DNA of 64,000 bases. Origin: Brienomyrus brachyistius (taxonomy: Eukaryota > Chordata > Actinopteri > Osteoglossiformes > Mormyridae). Shown here in pieces: positions 25,101-40,100 of this stretch. Every line of letters starts with the position of its first letter. Within the stretch, counting starts at the first letter, position 1. The notes below the pieces were generated by a model that saw nothing but the letters and a program-made list of their open reading frames with translations, was not told the origin of the DNA and did not search any database. A program made the position numbers and the translations under genes. The stretch spans positions 14,471,191-14,535,190 of the forward strand of contig NC_064540.1 in NCBI RefSeq assembly GCF_023856365.1. The letters are read 5' to 3'.

Positions 25101-28100
25101 TTTCACCAATGAAAAGATATTTCATGAAGTCGTTTATTGAACTAGTATTTAGATTTGTGCTAGTTAACATTTGTACTCACCATGGTCATTTGTATGGATT
25201 ACTTCACATCAACAATTTAATTTGCATTTATCATAAAGTTTAACTCGAATTAATTGTAATTATGCTGGGTGCAGCATGTGAGGTGGCAGTGCACAGAGCT
25301 GCAGGTCCTAGGGTGCTAAGGGTGTCTCATTACATTGTTTTAGGTTTATTTTGAAGTAAGTTGTTTCTGAGAAAGTGCATTTTTTCCTCACTTCTGAAAT
25401 AACAGAATTTCTCGTTTTCATTGAACAGCACATGAGCTTTCTATGACGGCGAAGAGATGCAGCACCAGCTCTGAGTACGGTCCGCTGCTGGCACAGAGAC
25501 CGGCACAGAGACCAGCACAGAGACCGGCACAGAGCCCGGCACAGAGACCGGCACAGAGACTGGCATAGAGACCAGCACAGAGACTGGCATAGAGACCAGC
25601 GGAGCAAGGCTCACCGTCGTACGCAGGACTCAATCATGTCGCTGGACATGAGCTTCAGCCGTGTCTCTAGGTGCTTGCCGAACTCCTCCTCGGGCCAGTG
25701 CAGGTCGCGGATGAAGGACTGCAGTGCGTCCAGCTTCCAGAAGAGGTCCTCAGAGGTGCCCGAGCCATTGCTGGCAGAAAGGTGAGAAATTCAAAACTGA
25801 GAGCCAAGCATTGGTCTCCATGGGAACCATAGCACGGGACAGAAGAGGAGGTCGCTGCAGTGGGGATACTCTGATCCCTGTCACCTCCCCAATTTGGGGA
25901 GGGGGGCTTTCCTTATTTTTACCATTGACTGATAGCTACAGTTTTGCGTGAAACAGGCTTTGATAATCAAATAATAGGTTTCATTACTATTAACATTTCT
26001 TTTAACTCACACACCTGTCAATGGCAAAAATAATAGGACACCAGGTGTCCCTCACACAATGGGTTGTGTGACCAGATCACTCATGCATAATGGCGTGAGC
26101 TGAGCTCGCTGGGGGCTTCACTATGAAGTGCTGAGCGCACCCGCCTGTGATCGCTGCCCATTCCTCCATATTTTGGGCTAACGTCCGTTCCATTGCCAGA
26201 GGACTGTTTTGGGTCATGATGATTACTGACTGGCTCACTTTCTGTACCATTAAAAACAAGCACTGGGCTCTTTGTGAACGAGTCGCTCTCATCTGCCACC
26301 TTATTGGCCAGATGTGCGTGTCATGTTGCTCCAATGAGAAGACCAAACAGCAAGACTCTCTCACGCCCCTCAGTCAAGCCCCAGCTGTTTAGCATGTTTC
26401 ACGCTCCATGCATGTTCAAAGGTTATTTCCATCCTCAGTAGAAATGTGTGTGTGTTTGAGGGACATTTCTACTATTCAGGATGGGGTTGGACTCAACAGG
26501 GCACCGTCTGATACATAAAGACGACCAAGTGGTGCCATGGAGGACCACAGACATGCCAAAGCACTGACCCCCCCGCCCAGCAACAGCCCTCGTGAGGCAG
26601 TGCCCTCTCGTACGACTATCCTACACCCAACGCGGCCTTTGACAGCAGCTTCGGTGACAAGTGGGAGGAGACCAGGAGATGCTGGAAAGATACAAAATCA
26701 CATTTGCAGTTTAATTTCTCCAATCGCAATCCTTCGGTTCTCCTTCGAGCCTTACGTCCCCATCTCACAGTGGTAGAGCATAAAGGTGGGAGGCCTTGGA
26801 GGGCTTGCGGCGCATTGTGAGGACAAACGCAAGAATGATGGTACTGGCTACGAAAGGCGCAAATGCCGCCTGGAGGAGCAGAGACCAATCGCATGGTTTA
26901 GCCGCATTACAGCTGCATTTGTATCTTTCCACCTGACAGTTAGGCATCATGCAAGGAGAAAAAAAAATCAGCCGTCACCTTCTCCACTGTAAATTGCCAC
27001 TGAACCCAGCTAGTCCTCTGGTTGTGCTGGTTTGGCAAGAAAATGACTTTGGAGTAGAGGGGCTAATTTGTAAGGCCAGGCTCATAATGCTTGGTATCAC
27101 CTGCAGATTCCCAGCCCTCATCTGGATCTATATTTAGTTATTCCAGGCAAAACAGAATTGTGTATGTATATAAATGCATTTGCATGTTCATGTAAAACAG
27201 TGCATTCTGTGCGGGGGGGGGGGGGGGGGGGGGCTCAGCCAGGGGCTGTTAAGTGTGAAATTCTTACTGCCGACCGGATTTAGAAAATATGAACCTGAAA
27301 TCATAAAGCGACGGGATCTTAGCCAGCATGAGGGCGTGTTTTTATTAATTTTTTTGATCTAATATGTGTGTCTCTTTCTGACTGAAGTGTAAGGAAAGTT
27401 CCACTTCCATTTAGAAAAGGAGGTAATGAGATTAAAAATAGTAACTAACATGTGCAAGGAAAGACAGAAATAAAGATAAAATAACAGTGAACTGCAGTAA
27501 CGCTGAATTAATTTAGCAATTAGCTTTACACTCTAATATCAGTCTTTGATTTGGGTACATGCATGTTACTCATGCAGAGTGTACTAGCCCAAGAAGGGCG
27601 GTGTGTCAAGCAGCCAGGCTAAGCAGTGTTTCAGTAAGTAACATTAGGATTCCTGCTGGCAGTTATTATCAAGCCCCCGGGGGATACATAGGAAATGGAG
27701 CTTGGACTTTCCAGTGAAATAAACCGATTATTGTGCTGATGAGTAATCAGAAAGGGGGAAACCATCTTCAAGCCAACATCAGCCGCAAAACCAGATCTAT
27801 ACGTGAACTCAATACACACTGGAAGTCATACAAGGGTCCCATCCATGACGGTGTGGAAATGCTAGGCATTTGTGGGAGGTTAACCGCTACGGGTAGGTTT
27901 GGTACTTTGGGCATGTGAAGGTTCACGTTTGGCAGATTACTGGTTAAATTCCTGTAGGAAAGAGACAGACAAAAAGAAAGAGAAAAAAATGTAGCTAAGG
28001 CGAGCATCACGCCTTCGGGACGACGCACTATGACAGAACACTGAGAGCTATTAGAGCAAGGATTTTTGCAGCGGTCAGACTAAAGCAGAGTTAAAGCATC

Positions 28101-31100
28101 TGGGGTGTTTGGCGGTTTGGTGGCCAGGGAAGACTTACAAGCCCTCGTGGCAAAAGAGGGAGAGAGAAATGAGCAGGCAAGGTAAGGTGGCAGTGTGTGG
28201 TGCATGGAGAACGGGGAAGGCATTGTGCTCAGGAGAAAACCGGCACACTGGAAAGCGTGAAAACATCTGAGCACACATGTGAACTGCGGGGCAAAGAGAG
28301 GTCTTCTTATACCGTGATAGCGCATTGTCCATGTGTATAGGGATAGTATAGCAACACTAACTGACAAGAGACTGAGTATTTAGAATTTGATATTTCTGTT
28401 CCTTACTTGCATCTGGAAAGTAAAAGTAAAGGGTACAAATAATAATTAATGACTGATTCTTAATGTTGGTTAATGAAATCATTGTAACAGGGTTTCGAAA
28501 GACTTCAGCAGATATTCATATCTAATAAACGAACAGCACACATTCAAGTTCAAGACGCTGGCTACATATAACCAGCTACACAGAACTAGTTTGTGGCCTG
28601 TTTATTATGGCCTGCTGAGGTTAGCACTGCTGGACTGAGGAATCTGCTTCTCAAGACAGGCTTTCCATCAGATCCTCATGTTTCCATCCTCATCTTACCA
28701 TGGTTTCTGTAGCAATTGCAGCAACTTCAGGAAAATACCGAGTGAATCAACTGATGCTAATCAGTTTTAAAAGTTTTACAAAAAAATCATACTAAAATTT
28801 TCAGTTCAAGTCTTCAGTAACTTATAGTGGGTATTTCTGGGTACCTGTGCTAGTTTGCATTAGCATCAAATCATGCGGGACAGTCATTAGTAAAATATGG
28901 CAGATATATTGGTATATATCAAAAACTGACAGATAAAAAAATGGGCAGATAAAAATGCTTGTGCAATTTTTATATTAACCGTGTAAGTAATCCTGCAGTG
29001 CTGTGGCCCACTGATCTATTCTGTTCCACAACTGATTTGTCGAACATAAAATGTGTACATTCATTAACATAGAATTTATAAAGATGGATGGTTTAAAGCA
29101 AAAACACACAAAATACCCATTCATCTACGGGCACGGGGCTGGGGTACACCCTGGATGGGATGCCAGTCCATCATAGGGCACAGGACTGGGGTACACCCTG
29201 GATGGGATGCCAGTCCATCATAGGGCACTGGGCTGGGGTACACCCTGGATGGGATGCCAGTCAATTACAGGGCACGAGGCTGGGGTACACCCTGGATGGG
29301 ATGCCAGTCCATCATAGGGCACTGGGCTGGGGTACACCCTGGATGGGATGCCAGTCAATTACAGGGCACGAGGCTGGGGTACACCCTGGATGGGATGCCA
29401 GTCCATCATAGGGCACTGGGCTGGGGTACACCCTGGACGGGATGCCAGTAAATTACAGGGCACAGGACTGGGGTACACCCTGGATGGGATGCCAGTCCAT
29501 CATAGGGCACAGGGCTGGGGTACACCCTGGATGGGATGCCAGTCCATGAAGGGGCACAGGGCTGGGGTACACCCTGGATGGGATGCCAGTCCATCATAGG
29601 ACACGGGGCTGGGGTACACCCTGGATGGGATGCCAGTCCATGAAGGGGCACAGGGCTGGGGTACACCCTGGATGGGATGCCAGTCCATCAAGGGGCACAG
29701 GGCTGGGGTACACCCTGGATGGGATGCCAGTCCATCAGAGGACACGGGGATGGGGTACACCCTGGATGGTATGCCAGTCCATCAAGGGGCACAGGGCTGG
29801 GGTACACCCTGGATGGGATGCCAGTCCATCACAGGACACGGGGCTGGGGTACACCCTGGACGGGATTCTGTGCTTATATCTATTTACCAGAATACACATA
29901 AGACTGAGAGGTAAATCTTATCAACGTCTGCATCTATTATGAAGGCAAATGACTAACTGTTATAGCATCACCTCAGGAACTACAGCAGGGTGCAGTTATA
30001 CTGCAGGGGCTCCTTACTTCACTGGCTCCCAGGACTCGCGCTCGAAGCCCCTGTGTATTGACTGAGCGATGGATGACTCCATCAGGTCCACATATCTAAC
30101 CACCAGGGGGGCAAACAGATCCTGCAGGTGTTTGTGGAACTTTCCGTTGCACAGGTGATCTGTGGGGGATTGGGGGAGGGGTGGGGTGCAAAATGCAAAT
30201 ATCAGTCAGTGAGAATCAACAGAATAGCACCATGAGACATGTTTGCTATCCGTAACAGACAAAACCAGATGCCACTCAGAGCTGACAGATAAAGGCAACG
30301 CGGGGGGTCAGATGATGAGCTCCGGTTGCCTAAAATATCTGCCTTTCGTCAGTGTGCCCATGTCTGCCTGTCGCTCAAGGTTGTCAAAACGCAGTAGGTG
30401 CAGTGCTTGCTTTCTGCTGTGATCGCCCTGTACCAGTTAGCCACTTCAGCGGCTGCTGTACATTTTGATTTATTTATCCAGGAGGGTGAATAACTGTCTA
30501 GTTCCTCTGGAGGCTTTGCAGCTTTGGAGCTCACTAATGGCTTCTCTGGCTGCTGAGCTCAGCGCCTGGCCACCGCTAAGGCTATTTCCTGCCACATAAG
30601 CTAACTGCCAGTGAGGAAGCGCCGGATGCCCTTCCGTGCCGGATGCCCTAAGTCGGCATGTCTCTGGGTGCAGTCCTGTGCATGCAGATGGCACGGGGGC
30701 TGCCGGCGAGGAAGGCAAAGTGGCACTGCCCTTGCCCATAGGAGCTGCTAAGGTCGCTCAATCCCCGGAGCCCACATAGGCTTTGATGGCCTCTAGGTTA
30801 CACCATCAAGAAGGGCTCAGCAATTAAGTGGGTTAAGAAGACCTGGCACATCACTTGTCACATCAGAGCTGCAGAGTAGGTGCACGGGTGGTGGGTTTAA
30901 ACATGGAAATGCATCAAAGCTCTACTGCAGCTAAAAATATCACTCCATAGCCTTAACAGTCCGGGTCAGTCTGAGACATCGTGCTGGATTACCGTCAATG
31001 CAGGACTAGGGCTAAGGTGCGGACTGATGGGTCTCACCACCAGACGGTATTTTGCCACAACATGACTTCTCAGGTCCAATCAGAACCACAGGGTGGTTGT

Positions 31101-34100
31101 GGGGGGGGGGGGGGGAATTTCACAACACATTAATAAAATTATAATAATCCAAAAAATTTTAAGTATTCCATTTTAATAATAATCGCTACTGGTTGATTGC
31201 GATAAATCTACTGATGGGAAACCCAACTCCCATTTGGTGACATGGGAGAATCCCATAGACCGTGGTCCCAACCCTAAGCCATGATGCCCAATGGCTTGAC
31301 CAGCACTGCTTCTATAGGCCGGTGGGGGGGGTGACAGACCCTAGGGGGCACTGGTGCTTGTTGCATACTCACAGTCAGTCCGAAGGAAATCATTGAGCAG
31401 CTGGAAGAGCGGAAAGCTGTCCCAGCTATCCGGGGGCTGGACCTCCAGGGCAGCATCCATGTCCACGGCATAGAGGGACAGGAAGGTCTCGGCATGCTCC
31501 ACCATCAGGTCTGACCACCAGGCGAAGGCCTTTGTGATGGGGGAGGAGGGCGGCAGCAAGAATAGGTCAAGCAGCAGTGCTGGAGCTGTGACTGAGCTAC
31601 GACCTTCATTACCATAGTCACAACCCCTAAGGGGAGATGGCCTTACTGTGATCTACTCTAACCACCATCTCCTCACAAGCTTTCTCTGAGGAAACGAACC
31701 ATTTCCCTGTTGTTTTGTTATGATGCAGCAGAGTGTACCACTCTATACTTTCGTAAATAGGCATTTCTTTTGAACAAGGTCATACTTTTCTGCTTTTCTC
31801 ATAATTCATAGATCACTTCTGCAAATATCAAGCTATTTTCAAATGCAGATTGTACATTATTCCTTCAGAAAGAGATACAGATCTACCAACTGCTGATTCT
31901 GATTTTGCAAGCAACCTACATGTCTGTAGGGTTGCTGGTGAATGGCGACGGAGCAGGATATTCTGGGAAGGTTAGGGGGGTTACAGGGGTGTCGGGGCAG
32001 CCTTCTCATGCAAGAGGGAGAGCCTCCATGCTATCGTCCCTCTCAGGTCGGGCGCCCCGGCCTGGCATTCACATCACAGCTCGGCCTTGATGCGAATGTC
32101 TTGTGTGGTGTTCATGCACTCCAAGCACCTTTCTGCTCTCCCCCCATTTTGAAAATGTCAACATGCAGTGAAGCACGTCACCAGCAACAGGGTATCCTGA
32201 GCCAAAAGCCCTCGGTCTTTCACCCAAACCTGGGGAACCTTTTTGGGCAAAAAAACCGAACAAATTAAAAAGCCCCACCTTCTGTTTTGGTTTTCATATT
32301 TTAGCCAATGGGATGGCAGGGGAGAGAAAGACAGAGAATTCTCAAATAAATATGTTGCTAGCGAGTTTTCATACTATTCCATCCACTGATCGTTCTAATG
32401 AGGAGAGAGTTTGGTTTTCTTAATGAGACACACGCTTTTTCTGTCAAGACACCAATTATCTGGATGAACATCTGCCTGAGACAGGTATGGCCCGTAGTGT
32501 TCCCCACAGGGTCTTACCTCCATTCACTTACCTCAGTTAGAAGACAGAATGCTACAAATTAGTGAGTTTTACAAGACGCGAATGACACACAGTAGGCCTG
32601 GCCCCAATGTTAGCTGGCAGATGCTAACAAACAAAAAATGACCCACATAGGTTGTTTTTTGGGAGGGCAAAGAAAAAGGTACTGATTGTGGGAGGCAGGT
32701 ACAAGAAAGGGTCTGAAGCATTACAAGCCGAATTGCTTGTGGAGGTGGCTTCGTCCCTCATTGTTAACAGGGTCAAAGGTTACGGAAGCACATGTACGAC
32801 TAAGTGACAACAGAGACACACGAAGGAAGTGTGACCCTGGGAGAGAAAATCCCCAGTGAGTAGGAAGGGCGTCGGGCGGACATGCTCACACCATAATGCT
32901 CTGAGACGTACCTCTTTAGCCTGCCCGGATCATCCCATATGTAATGAACAGTGGGAGAACAGCAATGGAGAACGTCAAGCAGTATATTGGGAGCTACAGC
33001 TAGGGAAGGCTTTAGAGGCCATATAGACCCGCAGAGAGATGGCCATTATTCAGCGGGAAATACACACAGCAGCTAACAAACAGATGGCTATAACCTGAAC
33101 CAGGTATGTAACATTTTTTTGTGTTTAATAATGCTGCTGTAAAAGGATCTCTGTTCGACAGAGAGGACCGCTGAATTCTGAGACAGTATGAAGTGTTCTT
33201 CTCAAACTAAGCCAAGCACATCTATGTCTTGCAGAGATATAGTGATGCATAGTCATGTCATAGCAGATCCACCCTCAGAACCCTTAATTAGATATTATAG
33301 ATTCTCATTTGGTCCCGTTTGATGCCGAGAGATACATCTCACAAACACCTTGACCACCTGGAGATGAATCGCCCATCGTAGGATGGTTCCCCCCCCCACC
33401 ACCTTTTGCCATATTTCTGACTTCCTGTAGATCCCATTAACTAATCTGGAGTCGGGACGTTCTCAGAAGTTGCTGATGCTGATGCTGCCTGTCCTCGTTG
33501 CCGTGCTTCAGTGGAATGGAGCCACACCCATGCAATGGCTGAGCGAGGAATGGCTGCCCCCCCCCCTGCCCCCCACCTTCTACTACCACAGAAAGGAGAC
33601 CGTGAGATAACCTCCAGTCTTTAAAACTCATCAATAACATGCGTCATAAATGTTTGCGGTGACTTAAGCAAGAGGAACAGAAACATATATACTATACCGA
33701 CTGATCCCCCGTGCACGTGACAGCAGCCTGTTGGGGATATTCAGAGAGACACCAGAAATCCGAATGACTGTGAAAGCAGTAGATGGACCATCTCAAATTA
33801 CGTTTATATAATTACTTAAGGCTTTATCAGTAACAATGTATCGTTCTTGGCACAAGATCCCCATTCCAAAACTATAAGTGCAGCTACTGGTCCTCCGTTT
33901 TTCAGACCAACTGCAGCAAGGGTAACATCGGAACACAGGCAACGTTGGCTAGAAACACCTGACTATTTTTTGTTAAGTCACATGTATTGTTGGGTACTGT
34001 GGGTAAGAAGCAGATAATAAGATAGCAATATGGGGGCAATCCGGGCCAGGAAATGATGCAGAGGCGAGGATTGGGACCTCACTCACCTCGGCGTGATGCT

Positions 34101-37100
34101 CCTCATTCTGCTGAAGGACCTCGATGACCAATTCGGCCAGACGAATGGTGTCTTCCAGCTTTTTGGCGGGAGTGACTAAGCGACCTACGTTCTCTGAAGT
34201 GAAAGGGAGTGGTCAGAATAGCCGATGGGAGTCCTGACAGCTTCTTTAAAGTCAGATGAGTCAACACACAGCAAAGCGATCTTATGGGGTGCCGGTCTAC
34301 ATGCAGGAATTGCGAGTGTCACTGCTATCAATCTTTATCGAATATAGCAGAGGTCCAGGAGTAGACCCAAGATTTAACATGGATTTACGTATAGCATTGC
34401 ACAACATGGGGATGCAATGGCTGCAGAAAGCTTCTACATTTAATATGATGACAAATTATAACCAAATTAAGTTTATAACTGTTCAATGCAGGACTATGCA
34501 AGACCAGCAGCCATCAGAGGTATTAATAACAGACCTGCCAGTTATGTGACACAGCAGCACATGCACATGCAATAGTTAGTTTGCCTGACAACCGGAGCAT
34601 TCAGTGGGTCTGTTATTTCCCAATTTAAGCTGTCAGCAGCACAGCGGTGAGTTAATCAGTATAGGTAAGGAATGAATAAAATGAAAATAAGAAAACAGTT
34701 ATCATGCAAAATGTACAGGAGGTACAGCATGTTCATTCGTGTCGACATAAAGACTTAAATGTTGCATATGAGACAGATACTACTAAACAGAAGTATGGGA
34801 GAGACTCTGGAATCTAATGCCCGTTTTTGCTAAGTCCAGCGCTTCTTATATCTAAGACAAATGAATTTGCAAGGACAAATTACAGAGCTTCATAAATACC
34901 TAAAATATGCTTGACCATTAAAAAGAATTTACACATTGAAGTCAAAAAGAAAATATGCAATAAATGCACAACTGTGTGTTTACGGCATCTGAAAATGCCT
35001 CCGATGTCTATCTACAATTAAACAAGTGGAGCTTCCATGCAACTGGACAAGAGACAGAGAAGGGAAACAATCGTGTGATCATGTGACCGATGACGTGGCA
35101 ATGAGCGCAAAGGAAAAACACCAATGGTGCTGGAGGAAATAAGGGGGACATGTTATCTTCTCAATCCCAGTACTGACGGAGAAACGTCTTTGGATCAACA
35201 AATTAGAGATATCGACACACATACCACCGATTTACTATTTTCTGTTTCTCCTCAGGAAACTTACACGCATGTGAATAGCCCAGGTACCTTCTGTAGTTTA
35301 TCCTTTTGAGTTTGATTCGCAGAGAATTGCAAAGAGCTGTCGAGTGTGTCGAGTGTCTAGTTGCAAACTGTTTGAGTCCTTCCTGTGCTACACTGACCCA
35401 TGAGTGTGGAGACATTCAATGGACTGAGCTCCACATGTGCTGTCTATGGGGGGGGAGGTCATGTGACTTACACTCCAAGTGTTGGAAAACAGATTGTTCA
35501 CCTAATGGGGGTAAGAGCTAGTCTACCTCACATGGTCACATGGGGTCAGTATGGCTTCTCAACCAATAATGTGGTGTCACAAGCACCCCCAACACACTCC
35601 CTTTCAGAACCAGGTGTCTTCTGCTATCTGTTAACGTCATGCACCATGTAGAGTGATTTTAAATATGTCACGGAAACCCTTAAGAAACAATAACGGGGTA
35701 AAGTGATTTTTATTTCCTTCAAAAAGTCAAAGGCTTGAAGACCCTGATCGCAACCTGAGATATCTGCATTACAACCAGAGAACAGAGCAGCTTCTTCATA
35801 AGCCAGGTATTCAAGTTCAAAGGTGTCTTCCAAACCAGTAATGGAGAAGACTTAATAAACAAGCTGCCTTGTGCTACCGTTTTCAAGGTACGCTGACCAT
35901 TAATAATTTAACGTATGTTTTCTACAGGTCCAGTAGCAAACTGTCAGCATAAACAAGTGTCTGCCATTCATTCCATCATATTCATGTCTGACTGAGTAGC
36001 ACTGAGTAGCACTTTATTTATGATAAGCTGCTTCTATTTGTTCCATGAATACATTTAAAAACTAAGGAGGATCGGGCCTTTCCCAAACTTTGGGGCAGTC
36101 TTCCCGTCGGTTAGCTCTGCTTCCTCTAAAGATAATTTAAAATCTAAGCTTAAAACGCATCTTCATGCATTATCATTGCCTGGGTCATAGTCAGTCTTAT
36201 CAATTCTTTTACTTTTGGACTAGTTCTATTTGTGTATTTACTTTTTATATTTGTATCTTTTATTTGAATCCATTTCTGTATTTGAACGGCTTTACTTTAT
36301 GTTTCCATTTTTTGTTGTTTTTTTTTTGCGTATGTAAAATTGTAATGCAATTTGGTCAGTTGAGGCAGTTTTTAAATGTGCTATATAAATACATACTAAC
36401 TTGACTTGACTACCGGGGTGTCACAGGTTGACCGTGCCTAGATAATCAGGCATTTTATTGCTTATCACCTGTAGGTATTACCTGTATGTATGAGGATTAC
36501 CTGTACGTATTGCCTGTATGTATTACCTGCAGGTATTACCTGTATGTATCACCTCTAAGTTTCACCTGTATGTATTGCCTGTATGTATCACCTCTACGTT
36601 TAACCTGTATGTATTACCTGTATGTACGAGGATTACCTGTACGTATTGCCTGTATGTATTACCTGCAGGTATTACCTGTATGTATCACCTCTACGTTTCA
36701 CCTGTATGTATTACCTGCAGATATTACGTGTATGTATCACCTCTACGTTTCACCTGTATGTATTACCTGTACATATGCAGCCATTCTTTCCTACCCATGG
36801 AGACCAAAACCTGTTTTTCTGAGGGATAACGTTTGCTTCTGAACAAATATCCATTAAGTACGTGGAACAGTAACAGTGATGATAATAATTGACTATTATC
36901 ATCAGAGAAGGCGTAACACTTCACTCATTTCCAATGTGGTAAATGAAACCATTGATATTAATGTGAAAATTAGTATTAATGTTACTAAAACCATATCTGA
37001 ACGGTGAGATATTTAGGGGAATCATCCAAAGGTATCAGGCTTTTGTTGTACTCTGATAGGCAGCTTCATTTAAGCACATTGGAGATGCCGAGGTTTGTTT

Positions 37101-40100
37101 GCTTTTTAAGACAGTATTGTTTTATTAGCAAACTTGAATCATTTAAAAAAATGTATTTCATTGTATGAACAAAAACCTCACAGTCAACAAGGTTGCAAGA
37201 AAGCAATACTGCTTAAAACCCGTGATGCGATGGCTGTCACACGGGGTCTCTCTGCAGCTGGGCTGCCTGACACCATGCATGCAGGGGCACCGGCACAAAT
37301 TATGGGGGGACATCTCCACTTCGGGGGGAAGCTGGAGGTGGAGAGGGCCGTAACGCTGTCGCAATGCTTCTGCGCCATGGCAACGCCCCGGCCACCAGTG
37401 GCATAAGAGCAGCAACATTGCGAGACCGTTAGGATACCAGCTAGGTGGGAGTATCTAACCAGCAGAACAGGACTATGCTCTAATGATCTCGGCAACGAGG
37501 AGGACAGAGAGGTTCACCTGGATCCTGTTGATCCTTCTGATCTTTCTCTACTTCAGAGAGAGAAAAAAGAGGAGAGAAAGAGAGGAGGAGAAAACAGAGA
37601 GAGGAAGAGGGAGAAAGGCAGCATTAGTGAGAAAGTTAGGAAGGTGTACGATCCTGAGGCCGGTCACCGGCCATCGGCCTCCGATACTCGGCCCTCATCG
37701 GCATGAAGGAGTCGCTGCCAGGCTCTCGGGTAAGTCAGCTGTCTCTACATACGTTTGCTTTTGTCCACAGCGGGATGGATGTTGAGGCAGTAGTTGAGTT
37801 GGGAAAACAAAACCAAAAAACCAACGAAACAGTGAAACGAAACGAAGGGCGGACGCTCAAAATGCAACCAGTAAGACATAAAAAAGCTGTTGTAGTAACA
37901 GACAGGACAGACAAGTCCATGATTTGAATTGAAACGTGTACGGCGCTTGACATTGACAGACAATGGCTTGACTTTCTTGTCGTACTTTACAGCTCCTGTT
38001 CTATAAAGCCCTGACTCACCGCGAAATCAGCCTGTCATATCTGACACGTGCAATGTAACCAGTGACACGTCCAGACAACTGAGGAACTACACAGAAGCAA
38101 AGTAAAAATGCATTCAAGTCACAGACATAAACGATCACGCAAAAAAGCTAGCAGATATCCCATGTTCGTCACGGAAAACAAATGGACCACTTGTAATTTC
38201 TGATTGGTGTTGACAAGACCTGGTTGGATTTCTCACACTTGGTTTCACAGACAGAAGCAAACAGAGAAAAGGCACAGAAGACTTCAAGCGAGAAAGAGCT
38301 AACAGTTAGGGACTGTTTGAAGCGTGCTGTCTGAAGGTGAACAACAGAGAACGTGAGGGATGGGTGACATTATGACGCAGGTACTCACGAATGGTTAAAT
38401 CCATCACTTGAGACGCCAAGCAGAAGACAGGATGCTCATACATTTCTCTCTTTTTCCCTATAAAAGAGGATTTGGGCATGCAAGAGGCTTCGGTCAGAGG
38501 TGAAGAGGTCAGAGGTGAAGAGGTCAGAGGATTACTGCTCCTCAGGTCTGGAGGCGAGAGCAGCAGTGGGCTTAGTGGCTTCAGGTGGTCAAACGAGAAG
38601 AACCTCCAGTATGGACAAACTTGTGGGGGGTGGGGGGGGTGGGAGACTGCTGTGGTGCTTTCGTAGAAGGTAATTTTGAATTGTTTAACCATTCGACATG
38701 TTCAAGGCCGTGACATGAGAATGTCTAATAATTCTCTCTCAAATTAAATTATCTTTAATCAAGGTAAAGAAATAATGAAGAAGGCAAACAGTTCTACAAG
38801 GCTCGAGATACAACAAGGGGAAGCCTTCAGTATCTTCAGCGTCCCAGGATTTTCTTTGTAGACATTGACTGCCGCAGGGGAATCGGAAGATAGCTCTGAC
38901 GGCTATTCCGATGCATGTATATAGATGTATATAGCCATATGCTATATACTAGTACACTTTATAAACACTTATAAAACAGTAACAGAGACTGCGAATACTC
39001 CACATCTGCCAAGCATGTCACATAGTTTGAAATACATTTTGACAGGGTGATGGGCATCCAGCTAAGTCTATGTCTATCAAAGAAAACCCTGTGCATGCAG
39101 CTGACAGATGCTGGGCTGCTTGACCAGGCAATCCCAGGGTGCTTTGTGTATTGGCTGTCTATTGTCTGTCTACTGACTGTCTATTGTCTGTCTACTGGCT
39201 GTCTATTATCTGTCTACTGGCTTTCCAACAAGCTATAAATAAACAACAAAGACAATAAACAAGGGAGGGGATAAGAGAGGAGCAGCATCAGAGTAAGTAT
39301 GGAGCAGGAGTTTGGAAGGTGGGGAAATGGGGGTGGGAGGAAGAAATATGTGCTTCTTCAGAGTTTTCCCAGACCTAGAAGTCGCCATGTGAGTGACCAG
39401 GCAAAGTTTAAAAGAAACAGCAGCAAGTGAGACATGGAGGGAACCAAGGTAAAGTGTGAGATCTGCAGGTTTTTCGATTTGAATGCATTTTTACTTAAAC
39501 ATCGCTATCACAGCATCATTGACCTACAACGACTGCACCTGCAACAAGATTCATGAGTGACAAGCAGACCTGAAACAAAGGTCCCACCCGGAACTGTATT
39601 CCAAGACAGTCTCCGGTTTGCTGCATGCGATCCTTCCCCGTTGCATGGTGGACACCTCAAACAGCCAACTGCACACCACAGCCATCATCCGGCAGGTGCT
39701 TATCTTCCACACACCCTCAGGTATGACCTGTGTTTGGAGCTCTCTCATCCGCCATCATTCTGCATCAGCCCTGGATGTTCATACTTTTTCACTTTTCACA
39801 GATTCTTTAAATTTTCCTGCAAAACTACCCAAAGAAAGTGCATATCTCCTAGTTAGGTAGATTAGTTTTGTACAAATAAAATTAATTTCTTTAAGATAAA
39901 TAATCCAATATCAATGTAAGTCCTCAGACTCAGCCTTAGACCATCAGCTTGTGGTTTACCTGTGTATTTATGCAACAACAAAGCAGTTCTACTTTTGTGT
40001 GATAGTACAACGATAGTATGATGGCATTAACACCATTAACACCATTCTGTTTGTAACATAATGTGTGCGTGTGTGTGATGGTGTCACCACTGCATTATGG

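Larger units (their letters stand above)
34194..38388 (-). other. cadps: cadps intron (4.2 kb) with LINE end, 12-bp array and candidate microexon
   Basis: Holds a LINE 3' end (36,066-36,410), a pyrimidine-patterned tandem array (36,468-36,778) and the candidate microexon (37,518-37,547). The remaining sequence, including a 97-codon plus-strand frame at 34,256-34,549, shows no recognisable gene. Confidence 0.75.
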
